From contig JAWXCH010000457.1 in NCBI GenBank assembly GCA_034440595.1, positions 1 through 23,026 of the forward strand: a DNA stretch of 23,026 bases, read 5' to 3'. Position numbers and translations under genes: made by a program. The notes beneath the pieces were generated by a model that was not told the DNA's origin, ran no database searches, and worked only from the letters and a program-made list of their open reading frames with translations. Origin of the DNA: JAWXCH01 sp034440595 (lineage in GTDB: Bacteria > Planctomycetota > Planctomycetia > Pirellulales > JALHPA01). Positions within the stretch are counted from its first letter, which is position 1. The number at the start of each line of letters is the position of its first letter. This document shows, one piece after another, positions 8,328 through 16,572 of the stretch.

Positions 8328-9707
8328 CTAGAGGAGTTCTTCCGTTAGTTCACTGTGCGACTTCACCTGATCGGACTCACGCGAAGCTTGGCCACTCAGC
8401 CAATCGGTCCAACGTCGTTCCAATCGATCAAAAAGGCGAAACAATCCCAAGAAAGGTGCCACCAACCGGTCGTTCAACATCGCATCCAAATAGCCCCGCT
8501 CGTGCGCAATGCGGTAAAACAAGCGACGCAGCCCAACTGGCAAGATCGATGATTGCGATGAATTGGCACTGGCCAGTCCGCGGCCGATGGCGTCCTCCAT
8601 GGCGCGATAATCCTGTAGCAACGTTGGTGCACGAACAAACTGCAATGTGCGCAAGCAGGCGTGTCCAATCAGATGGATCAGCGGTATCCAACGTAGCCCG
8701 CAACCGATCTCGGCGACAATCAGCCCCACCTGTGTGAGCGATGCAAATGACAATGCGCTTTTGATGTCGCTTTGCGTCCGTGCAGCCAGTGCCGCCAGGC
8801 CGGCTGTGGAAAGTCCCCAGAGCACGATGATTACACAAAGCGTTGTGGAGAGCGTCAACAACGGCGAGACTCGCAACAGCAGAAATGCTCCGAGGTGCAC
8901 CGACAGTGCGCCGTAGAAAATCGCGCTGGAGGGGGTGGGCCCTTCCATGGCACGAGGTAGCCAGCCAGAGAACGGTATCAGCGCGGACTTACCAGCCGCC
9001 GCTGTCAGCAAGAGCAACCCGACGACCAGAGCTTGCATGGCCGTCAAAGCCGGCGGACTGCCGGGCCACGGCCCAACTCCGAATAGCTCGTCAAAATCTC
9101 CGTGGCCGCGCATCCCGTGCAAAGCCACTGCCGCGATCAGCAGCGCGGCGTCCGAGATTCGATAGACCGACCAGACACGCAAGCCGTTTCGAACCGGTGA
9201 CATGCGCTCTTGAAAAAACGAAACCAATAGTGCCGACGACAGACCGACCATTTCCCAGCCAGTAAACAACGTCTCGGAATTGCCCGCCAACGAAGTAACG
9301 GTCATCCCTAGTGTGAAAATGGCGAATAAAACATAGAAGCGATGAAACCCTGGCTCGCGATGCATATACCGCTGTGCGAAACGGCCAATCGTGCCGCAGA
9401 GGACGAGAGACAGCATCAAAAACGGTACCGACAACCAGTCGAACAGCAGCTTCAACGAGAAGTGAAACGCCGGCACGCTGATCCATTCGCCAAGCAACAC
9501 GGTGAAGTGTGCTGTCCCTTGGACCAACATTAGAACACAAACGCCAAGCGCGGCGAGCAAACCGAACCCCAGCGACCAACCGACGGTGCGGCTGGTCGCC
9601 GGTTCGCTCAAGGGACGTTCGACCAGTAGGCATGCACCGAGCACCACCACCGGCAACGCCGACATCGCCACAATCATCCAGGACAGCACATTTAAGGTCG
9701 TTTCCAC
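8328..9707 (-). CDS. dabB: DabB-like proton-conducting subunit (NuoL family)
   Basis: A 459-residue multi-helix membrane protein of the NuoL/NdhF/MrpA family, shorter than full NuoL. It keeps the main proton-channel landmarks: Glu in GWEMVGLSSALLVSF, Lys in AAGKSALIPFSGWLP, and the RAMEGPTPSSAIFYGA loop. QSDIKSALSFASLTQVG and IGHACLRTL follow, the latter with Arg where many homologues have Lys. In DAB complexes this subunit is thought to use the proton gradient to drive CO2-to-bicarbonate conversion by DabA. Adjacency to dabA supports this over a stray complex I subunit. The start is GTG 9707, 60 bp after the dabA stop, with only a weak GAAAG upstream. Confidence 0.85.
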   Translation of the reverse strand: METTLNVLSWMIVAMSALPVVVLGACLLVERPLSEPATSRTVGWSLGFGLLAALGVCVLMLVQGTAHFTVLLGEWISVPAFHFSLKLLFDWLSVPFLMLSLVLCGTIGRFAQRYMHREPGFHRFYVLFAIFTLGMTVTSLAGNSETLFTGWEMVGLSSALLVSFFQERMSPVRNGLRVWSVYRISDAALLIAAVALHGMRGHGDFDELFGVGPWPGSPPALTAMQALVVGLLLLTAAAGKSALIPFSGWLPRAMEGPTPSSAIFYGALSVHLGAFLLLRVSPLLTLSTTLCVIIVLWGLSTAGLAALAARTQSDIKSALSFASLTQVGLIVAEIGCGLRWIPLIHLIGHACLRTLQFVRAPTLLQDYRAMEDAIGRGLASANSSQSSILPVGLRRLFYRIAHERGYLDAMLNDRLVAPFLGLFRLFDRLERRWTDWLSGQASRESDQVKSHSELTEELL

Positions 9708-9747
9708 ACTTAGCTTTCGTTAAACTCGGCCACTTACACTGGATCCA

Positions 9748-9781
9748 TCGTCAACCGGATCGACTCGTCAACTGGATCGAC
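9748..9781. repeat. 17-bp tandem duplication across the dabA stop codon
   Basis: Two adjacent 17-bp units, TCGTCAACCGGATCGAC (9748-9764) and TCGTCAACTGGATCGAC (9765-9781), differ at one base. The second unit contains the dabA TGA stop and last codons, and the first lies in the dabA-dabB gap. It looks like a recent slippage event. Confidence 0.85.
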
Positions 9782-12700
9782 TCGTGGTTGCAACTCTCGA
9801 TTTTAATGAAACAGGGGGTGCCGCCGGCGCGGCAGTATTCGACTTCTCGATCCACGCATAGCCAAGATTCTCGCGCCAGCCTCGGTACCAGTCGACCGAA
9901 GAAGCCTGTGTCGGCAATTCCCCTGACTCTCGGTCGTACGGGACAAACTTTCCATCGACCAATAGTTGGATTCTGGCCGAGTCTGGATCAAGCACCGCCA
10001 GTTGCACCCAGTCATTTCGGCAGAGTCGGCCAATCCCCTCGTTTTTATCCATGATCTGATTCATCATCTGCGGCGTCGCCTCAATGACAAACAATAGCCG
10101 TATTGGCTCATGGATCTCGACCATTTGCCAAGGCAATCCGGTGCGCAGATCGCTGGCCGCGCCATCCATCACACCCAGCAGCGAAGTAATATTGTGTGGT
10201 AATTTCGTGCCACTTCCCCAGCCGGTTGGATCCACGTACGAAAAGTAGTACTCCAGATTGATCCCTGCACAGACAGGCACAGCGGCCTGTAGTAAACGAG
10301 TCAGAATCGCGTAATCCGGTGTGTCTTTTGTTGGATCGTAAGAGGTCAAAAACGTGCGTCGATCCATGAACAGGCTACGAATTCGCTGGCGACGACCGAC
10401 ATAGCACACGGCGTTCGATGCATGCCCACACTCAGGTCGCGTTTGCGAAAGGTCTTCGGCGCGCTCTTCTACGTGACGTCGTGCCTCGTCAAAAGTCATG
10501 TCCAGCGGGGCCGAGTAAAATCGTCGGCAACGTTCATGCGCATTTCGACTGCACGCCTGATCAACCAGGGCTTGCAGCTCCTGCAGTTCCTCCAGCCTGG
10601 CCGGCGGCAAGCGATCAAGGTCAAACATCGCGATCGAGTCATTGCAGGTGTTGTGCAATCCACCGATAAACAATGTCTTCTCAGGAATGTTTAGTCCACG
10701 CTCGGCCAGATAAAACCGGACACGCGAATCATTCAGAATCCGCGCTATGGCGCGTGCATTGGGTCCACCGGCTCCGCCCCCGCAAGCACCGCAGTTGTAT
10801 GCCGAATTATGCGGGTTATTCAGGCTGCTGGATCCGTGCCCCAGGATCAAGACCATCGAAGAAAAGTTCTCCGTCAGGCCGATATCTCGCAGCAAATTTT
10901 CGGCGGCGGTCACCATTTCTGGCAGCGAAAGTCCGATCTGCCCGATCCCTTCACCAGCGACCGATGACAACCGCTCCAAATGCAACTGCGTTGTCGGGGG
11001 AGGCTGTGTATAACGACCAAACGCCTTGCGCACCTTGGCTGTCAAACGGGGAAACAGAATCCGCGCCACCAGCGGCACAGTCGCCAGGATTCCCACACCC
11101 GCCGAGAGGATCCCGCCGGCAATTCCGCGACTGCCGACATGGACACGGTGCGAAATCGTGCCTAATGCGCGTCTCGTAATTGCTCGCCGACGGTGTACGT
11201 CGGACATCGAATAGACGACTTCTTCTTGCACCCAGACTTTGGGTCGGACAACGATGGGACAGAGAGGAATGTAATGTGCATTGGCAGCCCCGCGATAATA
11301 AATCGCCATATTGTAGAAACCGGCGGCACCGAATGTCTCAACGTCGTCTCGCAATTCTTCCAAGTGTCGGCGAAACGATTCTTCTCGCTCGTCCAGGCAG
11401 CACATGATTTGGAATTTTGCAGATGGCGTACTGTCTGTTGCGGCGGGGTTTGCGTGCTGGTTGTTTGCCGCAGCCGTTTGGATGGCATCGAGTGTTTGAT
11501 TGCGAAAACGCCGTTCAAACGCCAGTTGAAAGACGCGGCGGCGCTCCAGAGAGGGGAAAGACTCCAGCTCTTCGATCAGGGTTGTCCATTGCGGCTTGGT
11601 CAATCGACTCAGATCGGCTGGCAGCCAACCTAGTACCTGCGCCAACTGAAACACCACAAATGCCCGCTGGTCCAAGCCGTGCGATTCTGGTTTGGCCGCT
11701 GGACCTCGGATCGCAGCACGCAATCGGCTCAGTGGTCCGTGATAATCCAGTTCCTTGCGTGCTACATATTCCACTGCCGCACGATCCAGTATCAGCCGAA
11801 CCGCCAGAAACTCCAGCACACTACCTTCTGGTACGGCATGCGCCACGCGATCCTCGCGCAGCTCCATCTGCCGGATCATTCCTCCCCAACCACGCAGTAC
11901 CAGCAATGTCTGGGTTATGAATTCCTCCCACTGCGATTCGGCAACTCCGAGCAACTCCAGTGATGCATGAATCGATTCCAGTGGCGAAGTATTGGCTGCT
12001 ATGAGTTGCTGCACATCACGTTTTAGCCCTCGTCGCCAGGCATCAACCATCAGCGAGTCATGGCTTGCCAGTTCGGCAAACGCGCGAAAGAATCCGACCT
12101 CTCGATCGGGCAGCGCGCAGGTAGCAAAGCCCTGATCCAAAAAAGCAGCGCAGAACTGAATCAACACCTGGTCGACCATTCGATCGCAATCGACTCCAGT
12201 CGCCTCCAGCAGCAAATCGCGGTGACGCACCTTAGCAGAAGCCGGGTTCGCACCGGCTGGAATTCCGTGTACGCCTTCGCGCGCGATTCGCCACAGTGCC
12301 TGCAGCGTGAATGCTTCCCAGACAGCTTCGCTCCATTGATCGATCCCGGCGACACCAAACTGTTCAAGCAGTGCCCGCAGTCCGGCTTGATGATGCGATG
12401 GGCCTGATGTTGAGTGCGAATTTCCACTGACTCGCAAGTCACGCATGGCCCAATGTCTGGTCTGGTCGATCAACTGTTGACGAACCTCGGCAGGTGCATC
12501 GGCACGGAAGCGGCGTAGTGCATCGGTCTCAGCGACGAACCAGCGCAACTCGTTGCTAGACGCCATTCGTAAGGGAAAACGCAGCATGGCCAGCCGCAGT
12601 TCCAGCCGCGAACCGAGCGAACAGATTGACTCCTCTGCTCGATCACCAAGATCCGCCTGCAACACACGCTCAAGATCGCCAGTCTGGATTCGCCCGCGTT

Positions 12701-12953
12701 CCAGATACTCCCGATAGCGAGCCTCTGGCAAATAAGGATGACAGTTGAAAACTCTTCCGCCTTCGACCACACCACGATGAAACGGCAGATGCTCAAAGGC
12801 ATGTAGCGTGTTGTGGTGAATAAAGACGTTGATTGGTCCCTGCGCCGGCAAGAGATGCCTGGCATGCTCGATAATCGCGCTGAGCCGATTGAAAGGAGCC
12901 TGCTGTGAAATATTCAGACTCGTCATACCGTTCAAATCCACGGAAGATTGCAC
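9768..12953 (-). CDS. dabA: DabA, inorganic carbon transporter subunit (DUF2309)
   Basis: A 1061-residue member of the DabA/YbcC (DUF2309) family, the zinc-dependent carbonic-anhydrase-like subunit of the DAB dissolved-inorganic-carbon accumulation complex on the cytoplasmic face. The four zinc and catalytic positions known from Halothiobacillus DabA are all present: C519 and D521 in CCLDERE, H706 in LGHGSSS, and C721 in YNCGACGGG. The H-to-C spacing of 15 matches the characterised protein. The N-terminal HHNTLHAFEHLPF signature is also typical. GTG 12953 gives the longest product. ATG 12926 (residue 10) is an alternative, and neither has a strong ribosome-binding site. It heads an operon with dabB and the NuoM/N-like gene. 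High confidence in family; CO2 uptake in this organism is inferred. Confidence 0.93.
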   Translation of the reverse strand: MQSSVDLNGMTSLNISQQAPFNRLSAIIEHARHLLPAQGPINVFIHHNTLHAFEHLPFHRGVVEGGRVFNCHPYLPEARYREYLERGRIQTGDLERVLQADLGDRAEESICSLGSRLELRLAMLRFPLRMASSNELRWFVAETDALRRFRADAPAEVRQQLIDQTRHWAMRDLRVSGNSHSTSGPSHHQAGLRALLEQFGVAGIDQWSEAVWEAFTLQALWRIAREGVHGIPAGANPASAKVRHRDLLLEATGVDCDRMVDQVLIQFCAAFLDQGFATCALPDREVGFFRAFAELASHDSLMVDAWRRGLKRDVQQLIAANTSPLESIHASLELLGVAESQWEEFITQTLLVLRGWGGMIRQMELREDRVAHAVPEGSVLEFLAVRLILDRAAVEYVARKELDYHGPLSRLRAAIRGPAAKPESHGLDQRAFVVFQLAQVLGWLPADLSRLTKPQWTTLIEELESFPSLERRRVFQLAFERRFRNQTLDAIQTAAANNQHANPAATDSTPSAKFQIMCCLDEREESFRRHLEELRDDVETFGAAGFYNMAIYYRGAANAHYIPLCPIVVRPKVWVQEEVVYSMSDVHRRRAITRRALGTISHRVHVGSRGIAGGILSAGVGILATVPLVARILFPRLTAKVRKAFGRYTQPPPTTQLHLERLSSVAGEGIGQIGLSLPEMVTAAENLLRDIGLTENFSSMVLILGHGSSSLNNPHNSAYNCGACGGGAGGPNARAIARILNDSRVRFYLAERGLNIPEKTLFIGGLHNTCNDSIAMFDLDRLPPARLEELQELQALVDQACSRNAHERCRRFYSAPLDMTFDEARRHVEERAEDLSQTRPECGHASNAVCYVGRRQRIRSLFMDRRTFLTSYDPTKDTPDYAILTRLLQAAVPVCAGINLEYYFSYVDPTGWGSGTKLPHNITSLLGVMDGAASDLRTGLPWQMVEIHEPIRLLFVIEATPQMMNQIMDKNEGIGRLCRNDWVQLAVLDPDSARIQLLVDGKFVPYDRESGELPTQASSVDWYRGWRENLGYAWIEKSNTAAPAAPPVSLKSRVATTSRSS

Positions 12954-13482
12954 GTGGCTATTTCCAGGGGACTATTGTTGGGGAATCGAGCAACTCGAAA
13001 CGCGGTGGCCGACGAAGTGGATTGTTCTGCAAGACGCATTGCCTGCAAGTAATCGGACACCGAGTCTGTTCAGGTGGGATGGTTGACCGCTGTATCTATC
13101 TAACGCCGAAATCGACGATGTAGCAATGGTGAGTTAATTACAATCCCTTCAGAAAGTCGCGATTCAGGCCATTGTCCCCTATATATCACCGATAAGTTTC
13201 AATCGCGGGCTGTACCATGACGGGTTCTCATGCCACAGCTTTCAGCTTCGCAAGGAAACTAGCTCTCTAACGAACTTGTCAGCAAGCATCATCTGGAATT
13301 GGCGACCCTGCATGCCGTATAGATATAGGTAGGTCGTTGCACACGCCTGCCAAGTAATCACCTTCCGCTGGGCACGAGTATTCCACCGCCACCGAATTTC
13401 AACGAATGCTTGCTAGATCAAGCGATCTGATTTGCCTCACGGAATTCGTCCCGCCTGACAATCTCCGCTAACAAGGCCACAC
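12954..13482. promoter_or_regulatory. divergent control region between dabA and the SulP gene
   Basis: A 529-bp gap with no convincing gene on either strand, which must hold the promoters for both transcripts. Visible elements are a TCGAG-CAA-CTCGA hairpin (12986-12998) in the dabA leader and CTGCAAG repeated at a 15-bp period around 13027-13048, resembling a regulator site. There is also a CATGA/TCATG inverted repeat (13217-13233). No promoter matches consensus well enough to call. Nothing points clearly to a named regulator. Confidence 0.4.
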
Positions 13483-15153
13483 ATGAATGCGTCTGAAAAG
13501 CAGTCTGTTCCCACGTCTGTCCTGCCGACATTTCGAGATAGTTGGAAAGCAGACTTGCTCTCTGGCTTTTTGGTCTTTCTGATTGCACTGCCGTTGTGTC
13601 TGGCAATTTCGCTGGCCTCTGGTTATCCGGCCATCGCAGGAATTTTCACCGCCGTGGTCGGCGGCGTAACCGGTTTCTTCATCAGCAGTTCTGCACTGGC
13701 GATCAAAGGCCCTGCCGCCGGGCTGATCGTCATCGCCCTGGGAGCAATGAACGCGTTTGGATACACCGCAGGAGGTAACCCGGCTGCCGATCAACAGGCC
13801 TATCGCATGGTGCTCGCCGTCGGTGTTGCCGCTGGCTGCATTCAAATCCTGTTCGCGCTATTTCGTACCGGTGTACTGGGAGAGTTCTTTCCAACCGCCG
13901 CCGTCCATGGAATGCTGGCCGCTATCGGTGTGATCATTATCTCCAAGCAGATTCCGATCGCGGTTGGACTTTCGAGCAAAGGAGAGCCGCTGGAATTGCT
14001 GGCCAAAATCCCCGACAACATCATTCATATGAATCCCGAAATCGCAGTGATCGGGATCGTCAGTTTATTGATCTTGTTCGGATTGCCACTGCTGAAGTCG
14101 CTGTACAAGGCCACGTGGTTTCAAAAAGTTCCTGCGCAACTGATTGTGATTCTAGTTGCCATACCGCTGGCACTTTTCTTTGATCTGGATCACAGGCATT
14201 CGTATACGTTTCCCCTCACAGACTCCAAGTTTGAAGTTGGACCGCAGTTTTTGGTTTTTGTGCCAGAAATGTTCAAGGCCATCACGTTTCCAGATTTCTC
14301 AGCCTTGGCACAGCCGCATGCCTGGACCTGGGTTGCCATGTTTGCCTTGATCGGAACGCTGGAGTCCATGCTGAGCAGCAAGGCGGTCGATCTGATTGAC
14401 CCGTGGCATCGCAAAACCAATCTGGATCGCGACAACCTGGCCATTGGCATCGGCAATACGGTCGCCGCCATGATAGGGGGGCTACCGATGATTTCAGAAA
14501 TTGTCCGGAGCCGCGCCAACATCGACAACGGTGCCAGGACGAAGCTGGCCAATCTTTTTCATGGCATGTTTTTGCTGATCATCGTGGCCTCGCTGCCGGC
14601 ACTCATCCATCGCATTCCATTATCGGCTCTGGCTGCGATGCTGATCTACACCGGTTTTCGGCTGGCCTCGCCGAAAGAGTTCTTGATGGTCTACAAGGTT
14701 GGCAAGGAACAGTTTGCCATCTTTATGACTACGCTGATTGCAGTGCTGGCCACCGACCTGCTGATTGGAATCGCCATCGGCATAGGACTGAAATTTGCCA
14801 TACACATTTATCACGGAGTTCCGCTCCGATCGCTCTTCCGGCCAAATCTGGTGGTGAACGAGCGCGACGACGACTCGTACGAAGTCACGGTGCATCATGC
14901 GGCGATCTTCAGCAACTGGATTGCCATTAAACGCAAGATCGATAGCCTGTCGTCTGCGCACCTGATCGTGCTGGATCTGTCCAACACTCGATTGGTCGAC
15001 CATACAGTAATGGAAAAACTCCATGAGATGGAAGCCGACTTCCACATTCAAGGCCGAGAGTTGATCGTAACGGGCTTGGAAGACCACCAACCTTCTTCGG
15101 ACCATCCTCTGGCATCCAGAACGAAGAAGAAATCGCAGTTGGTGAAGGTCTAG
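13483..15153 (+). CDS. SulP/SLC26 family anion transporter with STAS domain
   Basis: A 556-residue inner-membrane anion transporter. Residues about 20-440 hold the SulP membrane domain, with the signature near LSGFLVFLIALPLCLAISLA, an early IKGPAAGLIVIALGAM segment, and LESMLSSKAVDLIDPWHRKTNLDRD further on. The last 100 residues are a STAS domain (LIVLDLSNTRLVDHTVMEKL) with Asp where a phosphorylatable residue is sometimes found. AAGG lies six bases before ATG 13483. SulP proteins carry sulfate, bicarbonate, dicarboxylates or other anions. Its position divergent from a DAB operon makes bicarbonate an attractive substrate, but sequence alone does not exclude sulfate. Confidence 0.9.
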   Translation: MNASEKQSVPTSVLPTFRDSWKADLLSGFLVFLIALPLCLAISLASGYPAIAGIFTAVVGGVTGFFISSSALAIKGPAAGLIVIALGAMNAFGYTAGGNPAADQQAYRMVLAVGVAAGCIQILFALFRTGVLGEFFPTAAVHGMLAAIGVIIISKQIPIAVGLSSKGEPLELLAKIPDNIIHMNPEIAVIGIVSLLILFGLPLLKSLYKATWFQKVPAQLIVILVAIPLALFFDLDHRHSYTFPLTDSKFEVGPQFLVFVPEMFKAITFPDFSALAQPHAWTWVAMFALIGTLESMLSSKAVDLIDPWHRKTNLDRDNLAIGIGNTVAAMIGGLPMISEIVRSRANIDNGARTKLANLFHGMFLLIIVASLPALIHRIPLSALAAMLIYTGFRLASPKEFLMVYKVGKEQFAIFMTTLIAVLATDLLIGIAIGIGLKFAIHIYHGVPLRSLFRPNLVVNERDDDSYEVTVHHAAIFSNWIAIKRKIDSLSSAHLIVLDLSNTRLVDHTVMEKLHEMEADFHIQGRELIVTGLEDHQPSSDHPLASRTKKKSQLVKV

Positions 15154-15505
15154 ATTTCCTGACGACAACCTGTTCCGAATAGTTATCTCAAGTGATTTGG
15201 CCAGTTCGCGAATTGATTCAAAATAGCAATTAAAATCAATTCAGCCTCGATCGAGTGCGGTCGCCGCTTTTCTTTGGCGGCTTCGCACCACGAAGTGAAT
15301 TCTCTCTGTCCTACGACGCATTCCGCCCCTTGGCCGAGAAGGGCCACCGACCGTCCAATTCTCTCGCGCCGGCAACCCTCACGAACACTCAAACGTCGGA
15401 AAACCCGCGAGCAGTGTAAACCTGGCACTGCGCACTGCCTTGCTTGAAGACGTTCGTGAGGTTAATTTGGAGGGCGCAATGAGGCCTGCCGGTCCATGCC
15501 ATTTC
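15154..15505. other. gene-free spacer with a series of inverted repeats
   Basis: A 352-bp stretch with no convincing coding sequence. It contains GAATTGATT/AATCAATTC (15210-15218 with 15234-15242), the palindrome CTCGATCGAG (15246-15255), and a nested hairpin GTGCG..GCCGC/GCGGC..CGCAC (15256-15288). It also contains CCTCACGAAC paired with GTTCGTGAGG (15377-15386 with 15452-15461), enclosing a GCAGTG/CACTGC hairpin. The first hairpins may end the SulP transcript. The whole could be a structured RNA or an intergenic repeat element. Confidence 0.6.
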
Positions 15506-15578
15506 GCCCTCGTAGCTCAGTGGATAGAGCGACGGTTTCCTAAACCGTAGGTCGCAGGTTCGATCCCTGCCGGGGGTA
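15506..15578 (+). tRNA. tRNA-Arg (anticodon CCT)
   Basis: A 73-base cloverleaf. The acceptor arm GCCCTCG pairs with CGGGGGT, including G-T pairs at the end and in the stem. The D-arm region is AGCTCAGTGGATAGAGC, and the anticodon stem ACGGT/ACCGT encloses the loop TTCCTAA. The T-arm is GCAGG TTCGATC CCTGC, with discriminator A. CCA is not encoded. CCT reads AGG, so the identity is arginine. No attachment-site duplication or integrase is seen next to it. Confidence 0.95.
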
Positions 15579-15669
15579 ATTTTTAAGCCGGGCCGCCACT
15601 TTCCAGAGTGTCTTCAATATATAGCTGCTATATCAGAACTAGCGCCGCGGCACTAAGCAAGGGGCTAAT

Positions 15670-16038
15670 CTACTTCGTTGTTCCGGCAGGCATCATCGGT
15701 CTGCTCACATTCCTTGGCATCGAATTGCATCTCCGCTCCCGACACGTTGCCGACATCGAAATAACGCTGGCCGAATTGGCATGTGAATCGGATGATACAA
15801 ATACGCTCGCTTCCGTCGCGGACGGTACACCGACCGCAATTGAAGAACCAAGCAGGACCGACATCGACAGAAACGGCGGCGTGACCAGCTTGATTAGCAC
15901 CAACAACCACAGACCGTGACAGAGCGCCGGGCGGCGTTGCATCACGCGCGTACGGCAGATCAACCAGACCGCAACGCCCATCGCGACCGCGATCAGTTGA
16001 TTCCAGCCAATCAGGTACATCCAATCCAACATGAGCAT
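15670..16038 (-). pseudogene. truncated M56/BlaR1-like membrane protein
   Basis: A 122-residue product whose first 65 residues match the start of M56 (BlaR1-like) proteins: a transmembrane helix, WLICRTRVMQRRPALCHGLW, then LLVLIKLVTPPFL. Full members run to over 300 residues, with an HExxH protease site and more helices; none of that follows. After about residue 65 the sequence becomes Ser- and Arg-rich and stops at 15670, just before the tRNA-Arg. It begins 11 bp after the BlaI-type gene, the normal partner arrangement. It is probably a remnant cut down by deletion, though a short membrane protein that is still used cannot be excluded. The opposite strand carries an overlapping hydrophobic frame (15608-15919), considered less likely. 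Confidence 0.6.
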
Positions 16039-16049
16039 TTCCCCCTATA

Positions 16050-16433
16050 CTAGTCGCGCATGTTCTCAATCAGTTTTTCAATCGCCTGACGATCTTTTTT
16101 AGACAGGTTTGCCTGCTCGACCAGCGACAACAACATGGGTGCAACCGAACCACCAAAGTGGTTGTCCGCCATTACCTTTAATTGCCAGCCGACGTATTCT
16201 TCTCGGCTGACAGTAGCACAAAAGCGATGAGCAAAGCCCGACTTGTCGACGCTGACGTATTTCTTTTCGATGAGCCGGTCCAAAAAGCTCTTCACCCCAG
16301 CATGCAGCGAATGCTCATGCCGACCATAGACAGCCAGCACGATCTCGCGAATCGCCACCCCGTCAGGACGATTCCAAAGCACCTCCATGACCGACATTTC
16401 GGCATCGGTGATGTCACTGGCTGGGCGATTCAT
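16050..16433 (-). CDS. BlaI/MecI/CopY-family transcriptional repressor
   Basis: A 127-residue winged-helix repressor. The N-terminal half has the family pattern ITDAEMSVMEVLWNRP, a central helix-turn-helix and the wing region LIEKKYVSVDKSGFAHRF. The C-terminal half (EYVGWQLKVMADNHFGGSVAPMLLSLVEQ) is the dimerisation segment. In characterised systems the repressor is cleaved after signalling by a BlaR1 M56 protease. Here the adjacent M56 gene is truncated, so this repressor may act with a different sensor or may be constitutive. It lies 140 bp after the redoxin gene on the same strand. No clear TACTA/TAGTA-type operator was seen in that gap. Confidence 0.9.
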   Translation of the reverse strand: MNRPASDITDAEMSVMEVLWNRPDGVAIREIVLAVYGRHEHSLHAGVKSFLDRLIEKKYVSVDKSGFAHRFCATVSREEYVGWQLKVMADNHFGGSVAPMLLSLVEQANLSKKDRQAIEKLIENMRD

Positions 16434-16572
16434 TTGCGAGCAGCTTCCTTTAACTTGCCGCGTAGTCCAATCCGGTCGGCGTATTTATCAGGCACGTTAC
16501 CTGAGATCATAAGGGGCTGTGCATTAGAGTCAAGGGAAAGATAGAGCCACTGGGAAAAGTATTTTGCTGCTC

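Noticed and set aside
6872..9707. Part of a respiratory complex I operon.
   Set aside because: Only NuoL- and NuoM/N-like genes are present, directly behind dabA, with no other nuo genes nearby.
10673..11179. Long plus-strand open frames inside dabA, and similar ones inside dabB, the vWA gene and the SulP gene.
   Set aside because: They are Arg/Pro/Ser-rich shadows of strongly supported genes, with no family features.
15377..15461. Inverted pair CCTCACGAAC/GTTCGTGAGG as an integron attC site.
   Set aside because: The attC core boxes (GTTRRRY and RYYYAAC) are not present and no cassette gene or integrase is nearby.
15506..15578. tRNA-Arg as an integration site for a mobile element.
   Set aside because: No integrase, no partial tRNA repeat and no foreign-looking gene block lies on either side within the window.
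15608..15919. Plus-strand frame of 103 codons with a hydrophobic helix opposite the M56-like gene.
   Set aside because: It has only a GTG start with no ribosome-binding site, and its second half is the complement of the recognisable M56 N-terminus. It is kept as a low-probability alternative only.
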